A program made the translations under genes and the position numbers. DNA of 53,208 nt from DASXSB01 sp036506275 (lineage in GTDB: Bacteria > Methylomirabilota > Methylomirabilia > Rokubacteriales > CSP1-6), in NCBI GenBank assembly GCA_036506275.1, contig DASXSB010000104.1, positions 1 through 53,208 on the forward strand, given 5' to 3'. The notes below the pieces were generated by a model that did no database searches, was not told where the DNA came from, and was given only the letters and a program-made list of their open reading frames with translations. Of this stretch, positions 25,157-31,879 are shown one piece after another; position 1 is the stretch's first letter, and every line of letters begins with the position of its first letter.

Positions 25157-25877
25157 GATCGTCGTCCGGGACGTGAACGCGGGCTACGGCGCTGTGCGCG
25201 TCCTCCACGGCGTGTCCATCGAGGTGCGCGAGGGCGAAACCGTCACTCTCCTCGGTACCAACGGCAACGGCAAGAGCACGCTCATCAAGTGCATCATGGG
25301 CATGGTGACGCCGGAGGCGGGCGAGGTCTTCCTCGAAACGGACGGCACCCGCATCGACCTCACGCGCAAGTCCACGGAAGAGATCGTGAGCCTCGGCATC
25401 GCGCTCGTCCCCGAGGGCCGCCGGCTCTTTCCCAAGCTCACCGTGGCGGAAAACCTCCTCCTCGGCGCCTACCGTAAGGCCGCCCGCGCCGACATCGCGC
25501 GCAACCTGGACTTCGCCTACGACGCCTTCCCCGTGCTCCACGCCCGGCGGCGCCAGCTCGCGGGGAGCATGAGCGGCGGCGAGCAGCAGATGCTGGCGGT
25601 GGCGCGCGCGCTCATGTCGTCGCCGCGAATACTCCTCGTCGACGAGCCGTCGGTGGGCTTGGCGCCCATCCTCGTGAGCCGCGTCATCGCCAAGATCAAG
25701 GAGCTGAAGGAGCGCTACCAGCTCACCGTGCTCATGGCCGAGCAGAACTTCAACCAGGCCACCAAGATCGCGGACCGCGGCTACATCATCGTCCACGGCA
25801 AGATCGAGTTCGAGGGCCGGAGCACGCGCGAGCTCCGCGAGAACGAGCTGGTGAAGAAGTACTACCTCGGCGTCTGA
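25146..25877 (+). CDS. Branched-chain amino-acid-type ABC transporter ATP-binding protein, LivF-like
   Basis: 243 residues. Begins with TTG 25146, overlapping the LivG-like gene by 11 nt. Walker A GTNGNGKST, the LivF-type GIALVPEGRRLFPKLTVAEN, signature MSGGEQQMLAVARALM, Walker B ILLVDEPSVGLAP and the AEQN motif (Gln at the H-loop, normal for LivF). It completes the operon. An intergenic region with the third copy of the collagen-gene upstream element begins 12 nt after its stop. Confidence 0.88.
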   Translation: MASRIVVRDVNAGYGAVRVLHGVSIEVREGETVTLLGTNGNGKSTLIKCIMGMVTPEAGEVFLETDGTRIDLTRKSTEEIVSLGIALVPEGRRLFPKLTVAENLLLGAYRKAARADIARNLDFAYDAFPVLHARRRQLAGSMSGGEQQMLAVARALMSSPRILLVDEPSVGLAPILVSRVIAKIKELKERYQLTVLMAEQNFNQATKIADRGYIIVHGKIEFEGRSTRELRENELVKKYYLGV

Positions 25878-25889
25878 GCGTCCCCCGCC

Positions 25890-25917
25890 GAAGACACCTG
25901 TCTATTCGGGTAGACGC
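25890..25917 (+). promoter_or_regulatory. Upstream element shared by collagen-like genes (copy 3)
   Basis: GAAGACACC, 11-nt spacer, GTAGACGC. The first half contains the perfect palindrome AGACACCTGTCT-type arms (AGACA-CC-TGTCT). Centred about 139 bp before the predicted sigma-54 start of the gene at 26087, matching copy 2 to within 1 bp. Confidence 0.6.
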
Positions 25918-26014
25918 TCCTCCGTCCCGTCGGCACCTCGCCGCGCTCACCCCCCGGTCCCCGAATCCACCGCGAAATCGACCGGTTGTCGTGCGGACGA
26001 AGCGGTCCTGCGAC

Positions 26015-26032
26015 TTTAGCAGGACGGTTGCC
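26015..26032 (+). promoter_or_regulatory. Sigma-54-type (-24/-12) promoter of collagen-like gene 3
   Basis: TTTAGCAGG-ACGG-TTGCC; one base of the -24 GG is A, otherwise it matches the other two copies. A 7-bp hairpin (GTCCTGC/GCAGGAC, 26005-26025) overlaps the -24 element. Predicted start near 26043. Confidence 0.55.
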
Positions 26033-26086
26033 TTGGAGACGTCGTCATGGTCATCACGACCCACGGTGCGAGCGAAGGGAGATGTC

Positions 26087-27142
26087 ATGACGAATGAAGC
26101 GGCGGCGCTCGTAAACGCGATCGGATGCGCGCTTCCCCTCTGGCTGCTGATCGAGGAGATCCTGCACCGCGCCGGTGATGCGCGACGGCTCCCTCTTCGA
26201 GTCGCCGCCACGGCCGCGATGCTGGTGATCGCGCTGGCGATGCCGGCGGCGACGGCGATGGCGCAGATCCCGGCCCTACCCGTTCCACAGATCGTGCGGG
26301 CGGACACCGACGGCACCATGACTCAGCTCGTGATCGACGGCATCCGTTTCGGAACCGGGCTCCCGCGGGTCACGCTCGCGGGAACGCCGCTCACCGTCAT
26401 CACTCATACGGACACTCACATCGTCGCGATGCTGCCGTCCGGTGGTGTCGACGCCGCCAGCTACAGCCTCATCGTGTCTGTTCCTGTTCCCGGCTCATCG
26501 CTGACGGTGCCATCGTTGCCGTTCCAGGTCACGATCGGCGCCGTCGGCCCTCCGGGACCAAACGGCGTCGCCGGGCCGGCAGGATCGACTGGCCCCGCCG
26601 GGCCTGCAGGACCAGCAGGCGTCGCCGGGTCGCCCGGCCCCGTCGGACCAGTGGGACCCGTCGGGCCCATGGGACCCGCAGGCCCCCAGGGACTGACAGG
26701 CCCGGCGGGACTCGCGGGTGCGACAGGTCCTGCTGGTCCAGCCGGTCCGGCCGGTCCCGCTGGCCCCGCGGGGCCTCCCGGACCTCCGTCGGCAGGAGGG
26801 ACGGCGTTCGTCAGAGCGATAGACAGCACGGCGATACGGGGCGAAGGTTTCTTCGGCGAGTCGGTCGCGCAGCTCGCGTTGCCGGCGGGAAGCTACGTCA
26901 TCCTGGGCAAGCTGTCGGTGTCCGCGGCGCAGCCGATCTCGTGCTGGCTGGCCCTGGGCGCACCTAATGCCGTCCTCGACCTTGGCGGCACCGCGGGACC
27001 CACCTCGCTCGCCACGGTCTCGTTGATCGGTCACGCCACGCTCACGGTGGCGGGGAATCCAGAGCTCCGGTGTTCGGGACAGCTCGCCCTCAGCAACCTG
27101 CGTCTGACGGCGGTCCCTGTCGGCGCCATCGTTGCGCAATAG
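26087..27142 (+). CDS. Collagen-like surface protein with IPT/TIG-like domain (paralogue 3)
   Basis: 351 residues. The N-terminal hydrophobic module (GCALPLWLLIEEILHR, 13-28) is shared with paralogue 2. A second hydrophobic stretch ends in ATAMAQ (about 60), then comes the TIG-like module (61-153), closely similar to paralogue 2. About 27 Gly-X-Y triplets (154-234) follow, dominated by GPA and GPV. A head of about 115 residues with two cysteines (SCWLALG, RCSGQLA) is likely a beta-sandwich. GAAGGGAGA precedes ATG 26087. A sigma-54-type promoter and upstream element precede it. Probably displayed on the surface; partner unknown. Confidence 0.85.
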   Translation: MTNEAAALVNAIGCALPLWLLIEEILHRAGDARRLPLRVAATAAMLVIALAMPAATAMAQIPALPVPQIVRADTDGTMTQLVIDGIRFGTGLPRVTLAGTPLTVITHTDTHIVAMLPSGGVDAASYSLIVSVPVPGSSLTVPSLPFQVTIGAVGPPGPNGVAGPAGSTGPAGPAGPAGVAGSPGPVGPVGPVGPMGPAGPQGLTGPAGLAGATGPAGPAGPAGPAGPAGPPGPPSAGGTAFVRAIDSTAIRGEGFFGESVAQLALPAGSYVILGKLSVSAAQPISCWLALGAPNAVLDLGGTAGPTSLATVSLIGHATLTVAGNPELRCSGQLALSNLRLTAVPVGAIVAQ

Positions 27143-27156
27143 TCGACCCGCGGACG

Positions 27157-28446
27157 TCAACGGTCGAGATCGACGAGATAGTCGCGGATGCGGGCGGCGT
27201 CGGCGGCGTCGGGCTTGAGCGTGAGATAGCGCTGGAACGCCTCCCGCGCACGTCCCGTGTCCTTCTCCGCGTAGTAGAGAAACGCGAGCTGTCGATAGGG
27301 ATCGGCGTAGGCGGGATCGAGCGCCGCCGCGCGCTGGTAGCTGGCGAGCGCCTTTGCGTCCAGGTCCTTCGCCTCGGCGCTCGCCGACCGCTGCGCTTGC
27401 AACCGGTACAGGTCGCCATAGTAGAGGTGCGCGACGGGGTCGGGAGGGCTCGCCACCAGCACGCGGTCGAGCTGGCGCTGCGCGAGGGCGAAGCGGCCGG
27501 CGCGGAGGTCGAGCAGAGCGTTCTCGCGCACGACCGTTCGCAGACGTGACTCGAACTCCTGGGTGCTCTTGACGGTGTCCGGTCGCGCCGCCGCGGCCGC
27601 AGAGGTCTCCGCCAGCAACGCCTGCATGCTCTCGGCGCGCTCCTCGAGCCGGGCGCGGCTGCCGAGCAAGAACGTCTCCAGCGTGCCGCGATCGTCGGCG
27701 TCGGCGGCGAGAGCCGCGAACGCCCGCGGCGCTTCCCTCGGGTCGTAGCCGGCGTCGATCAGCCGTCGCATCCCTTCCCGATCGGCTTCGCGCTCGAGAT
27801 CCCGGCCGAAACCCGTCGTCGACGCGACGGCGGCGAGCGGGAGATCGAGACCCGCGATGGCGGCGGCCGTGCGGCTCAGCGCGGTGCCGCGAAGAGCGTG
27901 GCCGCGGAGATCGCGCCCGCGCGGGCGACCGGCGCCGCCGCGCGCGCCGCCACCGGACGCGGAAGCGTCGCCGGCGTGGGGCGCGACGCCGAGCGCGTGG
28001 CGATACGTGACGTGAACGGTCTCGCGGGCCAGGATCGTCGCGAGCTGCGCCTCGTTCTCGAGCCGGCTGAGGAGGCCGGTGTGCACGTAGACGTGGCCGT
28101 CCGGCATGGCGAACGCGTTCAGCGTGGGATCGCTGATGGCCGTGAACGTGAACGCGGGCCCACCCGCGGCCTTCACGCCGGCGGGCACGACGCGCGCGCC
28201 CACCCTGGCCAGATACTCGTGGAGCTGGGCGTCGTCGTAACGCCGCGCGCGCGTGAAGAGCGCTTTCTCTTCCCGCTCCGCCTCCGCCCACAGCGCGGGC
28301 TCCCCCGGCGCCGGCGTGTAAGGCCGGCCGTCGGCGCCGATGGGCAGTGGCCGCCGCCCCGCGCACGCGGGCAAGAGCACGGCGAGGCCGATCAGGACGG
28401 CGAGGCCGATCAGGAGCGCGAGGGGCGGGCGGGCGAGCCGGATCAG
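27157..28446 (-). CDS. M48-like lipoprotein with TPR repeats and degenerate HExxH; likely CTG start
   Basis: 429 residues if started at CTG 28446, which overlaps the previous stop as CTGA. That start supplies a lipoprotein signal (ALLIGLAVLIGLAVLLPAC, lipid-attached Cys about residue 28) which the GTG at 28380 would cut in half. Residues about 80-230 match the M48 peptidase fold (FAMPDGHVYVHTGLL, then EREADREGM, which normally holds the third zinc ligand). The zinc motif reads RETVH instead of HExxH; the Arg codon CGC (28024-28026) is one base from His CAC. The C-terminal third looks like TPR repeats. Possibly an inactive BepA-like envelope chaperone. Confidence 0.75.
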   Translation of the reverse strand: MIRLARPPLALLIGLAVLIGLAVLLPACAGRRPLPIGADGRPYTPAPGEPALWAEAEREEKALFTRARRYDDAQLHEYLARVGARVVPAGVKAAGGPAFTFTAISDPTLNAFAMPDGHVYVHTGLLSRLENEAQLATILARETVHVTYRHALGVAPHAGDASASGGGARGGAGRPRGRDLRGHALRGTALSRTAAAIAGLDLPLAAVASTTGFGRDLEREADREGMRRLIDAGYDPREAPRAFAALAADADDRGTLETFLLGSRARLEERAESMQALLAETSAAAAARPDTVKSTQEFESRLRTVVRENALLDLRAGRFALAQRQLDRVLVASPPDPVAHLYYGDLYRLQAQRSASAEAKDLDAKALASYQRAAALDPAYADPYRQLAFLYYAEKDTGRAREAFQRYLTLKPDAADAARIRDYLVDLDR

Positions 28447-29261
28447 TTGCGCGAGGCCAGCTCGCGGCGGACGCGGCGGAGCTGCTGCCGCACGGTCTCG
28501 CCGTCGCTCGCGTCCGGATGCGCGATGAGGTAGCGCTCCCAGTCCGCGGCGCCGCGGTGCAGCTCGCCGAGGTTCACGAGCACGCTGCCGCGGTCACGGA
28601 CGTGCGCGGGGGTGGCGGCATCCACGAGGAGCAGGCGCTCGATGACGTCGAGGGCCTTGTGCCAGTCGCTGGCGCGGCAATAGATCGCCTTCATGTTGAG
28701 CAGCATGCGGGTGAGGATCTGTCGCTTGCTGGCGGGCGTGAAGTGGCTTTCCGCCAGCCGGACGCGGCGCCCTGTGGCCCGCGACACGATCTCCGCCGCG
28801 CTCTCGGGCGTGAGGACGGCACCCGCGTTGAAGGGATCGAGCAGCACGCGATCGGCGCCCACGTGCGCGCTCACGATGAAGTGTCCGGGAAGGCCGAGGC
28901 CGGCGATCCGCAATCCGGCGCGGCGACCCACTTCCATCATCAGCACGGAGAGCGTGATCGGGATTCCGACCTTGCGGTCGAGGACGTCGTTGAGGCAACT
29001 GTTGCGGGCGTCGTAGTAGTCGTCGGCGTTTCCGTGGAAGTCCTCTTCCTCGAACAGGAACTCGCGGAGGCGGTGGAGCGCGTGGAGAGGATCGCCGATC
29101 CCGCACGCGCCGGAGCGCGCGGTCAGCTCGTCCAGGCGCTTCACCTCGTGCTCGGGCACGAGATCGGGATGCTCGACCTGCGCCACCGCGAAGGCGGCGA
29201 GACCGAGGTCGAGCTCCGGCTCCGGGTAGCGAACGAAGTCGGCGAAGGCCCTGAGCTGCAT
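28443..29261 (-). CDS. SirB1/transglutaminase-like family protein
   Basis: 272 residues. Matches the SirB1 N-terminal domain family: ELDLGLAAFAVAQVEHPDL, DDYYDARNSCLNDVLDRKVG, GIPITLSVLMMEVGRRAG and GLPGHFIVSAHV. A candidate Cys-His-Asp set is C89, H127 and D142, but activity is unproven in this family. The C-terminal 80 residues are helical and TPR-like. ATG 29261 was chosen over ATG 29285 because the family N-terminus begins there. Fourth gene of an operon that starts with peptide deformylase. Its TGA overlaps the CTG start of the lipoprotein gene. Confidence 0.8.
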   Translation of the reverse strand: MQLRAFADFVRYPEPELDLGLAAFAVAQVEHPDLVPEHEVKRLDELTARSGACGIGDPLHALHRLREFLFEEEDFHGNADDYYDARNSCLNDVLDRKVGIPITLSVLMMEVGRRAGLRIAGLGLPGHFIVSAHVGADRVLLDPFNAGAVLTPESAAEIVSRATGRRVRLAESHFTPASKRQILTRMLLNMKAIYCRASDWHKALDVIERLLLVDAATPAHVRDRGSVLVNLGELHRGAADWERYLIAHPDASDGETVRQQLRRVRRELASRN

Positions 29262-29268
29262 CACGCGC

Positions 29269-29928
29269 TCAGCATCCCGGGGCATGATGGATGCCGGCCG
29301 TCGCGAGCGCCTTGGCCTGGAGCTCTTCCGCCAGCTCCAGCGTCCGCCGCGCGGCCTCACGCGCGGCCACCTGCGCGGCCTCCGTGGTGGCCAGGCGAAG
29401 CAGGAGCCGCCGTCCGAGCTCGTGGTGGTGCCGCTCGTCGGGCTCGATGACGTCGCGATAAAGAGCGGCCGTTTCGCCATCGCCCGCGTGAGCGCAGAAC
29501 TCGATGAACTGGCGGTTCTTCACGACCGCGATCGCCTCGCGCGTGAACTGTCCCGCCGCCACGCGCTCCACCGTGGTCGGGAGACCGTCCAGGTAGTGGA
29601 AGAGCGGGCCGTACCCTTTGGCGAGCGGATCGAAGCCGGTGAGGTCGACGCCGAGGGCGGCCAGACGATCGGCGATGAGACGATAGTGCCGGGCTTCGTC
29701 GCCGACCTGACGCGCGAGCGCCAGCTTCACGTCCAGCTCGGGGGTGGTCACGAGCCAGCGGGCCGCGATCTCGGTCGCCTCCACCTCGTTCTTGAGGGCG
29801 ACCTTCAACAGATTGACGACGGTGAGATCGCCGTCGACCTCGGGACGCAGGGTGTCGTCGGGGGCGAGACGCGCCAGCAGCTCCTCGTTCTCCGCCGCGA
29901 GCCGGGCCACGAACTCCTGCGCGGTCAC
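29269..29928 (-). CDS. Ferritin-like domain protein (putative di-iron)
   Basis: 219 residues, mostly helical. Carboxylate/His motifs spaced as in the ferritin-like superfamily are LKNEVEATEIAARW, DEARHYRLIADRL, NRQFIEFCAHAGD and EPDERHHHELGRR. These are two ExxH-type pairs plus single Glu residues, enough for a di-iron site. GTG 29928 overlaps the stop of the preceding gene (GTGA) and has GGGAGGG 8 nt upstream. It may be an oxidase, hydroxylase or iron-handling protein; no subfamily can be named. In an operon with a receiver-like protein and a SirB1-like protein. Confidence 0.75.
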   Translation of the reverse strand: MTAQEFVARLAAENEELLARLAPDDTLRPEVDGDLTVVNLLKVALKNEVEATEIAARWLVTTPELDVKLALARQVGDEARHYRLIADRLAALGVDLTGFDPLAKGYGPLFHYLDGLPTTVERVAAGQFTREAIAVVKNRQFIEFCAHAGDGETAALYRDVIEPDERHHHELGRRLLLRLATTEAAQVAAREAARRTLELAEELQAKALATAGIHHAPGC

Positions 29929-30326
29929 GACGTCACGCCCTCCCGGAGCAACGACGGCAGCTCGCGCGTCAGCGTCTCCTTGGTCACCACCCGCGCGCAG
30001 CGCGCGTGCCACGGCTGCGTTTCGCGCGCGAGGGCGTGCGTGGTGAACGCGAGGACGGGAACACCGTGGGCGGCGGCGGCGGTGAGGATGGCCTCGTGGT
30101 CGAGGCCGCTCGTGAGATCGAGGAGGACGAAGCGTGGGGACGTCGCGAGCGCGCCCTGCAGTTCGTCGGGAGTCCGCGCGAAGGTGAGCGGCACGCCGGC
30201 CAGGCGCGCCGTCTCGCGGATGCGCGCAACGAAGAAGAGGTCCTTGACCACCGCCACCACGCGGGCGGCATCGGCCGCGGGGCCCTGATTCACCCCCGCG
30301 GCGTCGGGGCTAGTCGGCTTGCTCAC
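29925..30326 (-). CDS. Receiver-like domain protein
   Basis: 133 residues with the alpha/beta pattern of a CheY-type receiver. VVAVVKDLFFVARIRETA forms strand 1 and helix 1 with only one acidic residue where two are usual. RFVLLDLTSG holds a candidate phospho-acceptor Asp, VLAFTTHA the Thr and VVTKETL the Lys. No output domain and no histidine kinase is nearby. It starts at GTG 30326 and overlaps peptide deformylase by 17 nt and the ferritin-like gene by 4 nt. It could be a phospho-independent adaptor; function unknown. Confidence 0.65.
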   Translation of the reverse strand: MSKPTSPDAAGVNQGPAADAARVVAVVKDLFFVARIRETARLAGVPLTFARTPDELQGALATSPRFVLLDLTSGLDHEAILTAAAAHGVPVLAFTTHALARETQPWHARCARVVTKETLTRELPSLLREGVTS

Positions 30327-30858
30327 GGTTGCCGAGCCAGTGCTTGTTCCACTCGGCGATGTGGGCGAGCGTGGAGAGATCGCGCATGCGATCGAGGTAG
30401 ACGATGCCGTTCAGATGATCCGTCTCGTGCTGGATGACGCGCGCGAAGAAGTCCTTGGCGATCACGCTCTGCGGCCGCCCCTCGCGATCGTGATACGACA
30501 ACCGCACCGCCACGTGCCGCGGCACCCGTCCCCGCATGTCGGGGACGGAGAGGCAGCCCTCCCACCCTTCCTCCATCTCGTCGGTGAGCGGTGTCACCAC
30601 CGGGTTGATGATGACCGTGAGCGGGATCTGGGGCGCGTCGGGATAACGGAGATTCCCCTGCAACTCGATGACCGCGATCTGCTTCGGCGTGTGCACCTGG
30701 TTGGCCGCCAGCCCGGCGCCGTCGTACTCGCGCATCGTGTCGATCATGTCGTCGATGAATCGCTGCGTGTCCGGCGACCGGATCTCCTCCACCGACAGCG
30801 GCTGCGCGGGCTGACGCAGGACGGGATGACCGAGGCGCGCGACCTTCAGAATCGCCAT
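30310..30858 (-). CDS. def: Peptide deformylase
   Basis: 182 residues. Removes the formyl group from the initiator methionine of nascent proteins. All three family motifs are intact: GAGLAANQV (47-55), EGCLSVP with metal-binding C102, and QHETDHLNG with the HExxH-type pair H144/H148. First gene of a tightly overlapping five-gene minus-strand operon. ATG 30858 has no Shine-Dalgarno; a TACACT -10-like element lies 10 nt upstream. Confidence 0.93.
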   Translation of the reverse strand: MAILKVARLGHPVLRQPAQPLSVEEIRSPDTQRFIDDMIDTMREYDGAGLAANQVHTPKQIAVIELQGNLRYPDAPQIPLTVIINPVVTPLTDEMEEGWEGCLSVPDMRGRVPRHVAVRLSYHDREGRPQSVIAKDFFARVIQHETDHLNGIVYLDRMRDLSTLAHIAEWNKHWLGNREQAD

Positions 30859-30868
30859 ATCGTGAACG

Positions 30869-30874
30869 AGTGTA
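30869..30874 (-). promoter_or_regulatory. -10-like element upstream of peptide deformylase
   Basis: TACACT on the minus strand, 10 nt before the ATG at 30858. It would leave an untranslated leader of only a few nucleotides. No convincing -35. Confidence 0.35.
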
Positions 30875-30907
30875 GCATGCCGGTCACGCCCGTCCCCCGC
30901 GCCGCCG

Positions 30908-31879
30908 CTACTTCGTCTCGATGCGACCGACCTTTCGCACGCCCTCCGCCAGCCGCTTGGCGTCGACGTCGAAGAACTTCTGGAACTCCTCGCCCTGCTT
31001 GAACACGACCGGCGTCTCCAGCTTCTCCATCGCCGCCTTGAACTCGGGATCCGCCACCGCCGCCCGCACGGCGTCACGGAGTTTCTGGAGGACGGGCTCC
31101 GGGGTGCCGCGCGGCGCGAAGAGTCCCGCCCAGATGTAGAACTCAGCATCGGGATAGCCGAGCTCCTTGAACGTCGGCACGTCCGGCATGGCCGCCACGC
31201 GCTTGTCGCCCCAGCCCGCGAGCGCGCGCAGCTTGCCGGACTTGATGTGCGGCAGCACCACGGCCGGTCCTGACGCGAGCGCATCCACGTGGCCGCCGAG
31301 GATCGCCGTGAGCGCGGGTCCCGCGCCCGCGTACGGGACGTGTCGCAGCTTGATGCCGCTCGCGTGCTGCAGGAGCTCCATGGCCATGTGGAGGGTGCCG
31401 TAGACGCCCGACGAGCTGAACGAGATCTGGCCGGGACGGTTGCGGGCGTCCTCGATGAAGTCGCGCGCGGTCTTCCACGGGCTCTCCGCACGCACCACGA
31501 GGATGGTGGGATCGGCGGAGATGAGCGCGATGGGGGCGAACTGATCCACGGTGAAGGCAGGCGGCCGACCGAAGAGCTTGTCGGCCTCGGGGATGATCGA
31601 GATGCTCGAGAGCGCGAGGAGCAGCGTATAGCCGTCGGGGCGGCTCGTCGCCACGTACTGCATGCCGACGGCGCCGGCCGCGCCCGTCTTGTTCACGACC
31701 CCCACCGGACTCTTGAGCACCTTCTCCATGGCCGCCGCCACCGGCCGCGCGGTGAGGTCGGCGACGCCGCCCGGCGGGAACGGCGCCACCATCGTGATCG
31801 GCCGCGACGGAAACGCCTCCTGGGCGGCGGCGCCGGGGACGAGGGCGAGCACAACGAGAACGGCGGCGACGAGCTTCAT
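30908..31879 (-). CDS. Tripartite tricarboxylate transporter (TTT) substrate-binding protein 1
   Basis: 323 residues. Bug/TctC-type binding protein with a signal peptide (MKLVAAVLVVLALVPGAAA). The family start AFPSRPITMVAPFPPGGVAD is followed by GAAGAVGMQYVATSRPDGYT, the FSSSGVYGTLHMAMELLQ segment and DVPTFKELGYPDAEFYIWAG. ATG 31879 follows the TctA stop directly. A second, clearly paralogous binding protein is encoded at 34852-35841, so one membrane unit may be served by two receptors. Confidence 0.88.
   Translation of the reverse strand: MKLVAAVLVVLALVPGAAAQEAFPSRPITMVAPFPPGGVADLTARPVAAAMEKVLKSPVGVVNKTGAAGAVGMQYVATSRPDGYTLLLALSSISIIPEADKLFGRPPAFTVDQFAPIALISADPTILVVRAESPWKTARDFIEDARNRPGQISFSSSGVYGTLHMAMELLQHASGIKLRHVPYAGAGPALTAILGGHVDALASGPAVVLPHIKSGKLRALAGWGDKRVAAMPDVPTFKELGYPDAEFYIWAGLFAPRGTPEPVLQKLRDAVRAAVADPEFKAAMEKLETPVVFKQGEEFQKFFDVDAKRLAEGVRKVGRIETK

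Noticed and set aside
26005..26025. Hairpin upstream of collagen-like gene 3 as a riboswitch or attenuator
   Set aside because: It overlaps the -24 promoter element and would not be transcribed from the predicted start; the other paralogues lack it.
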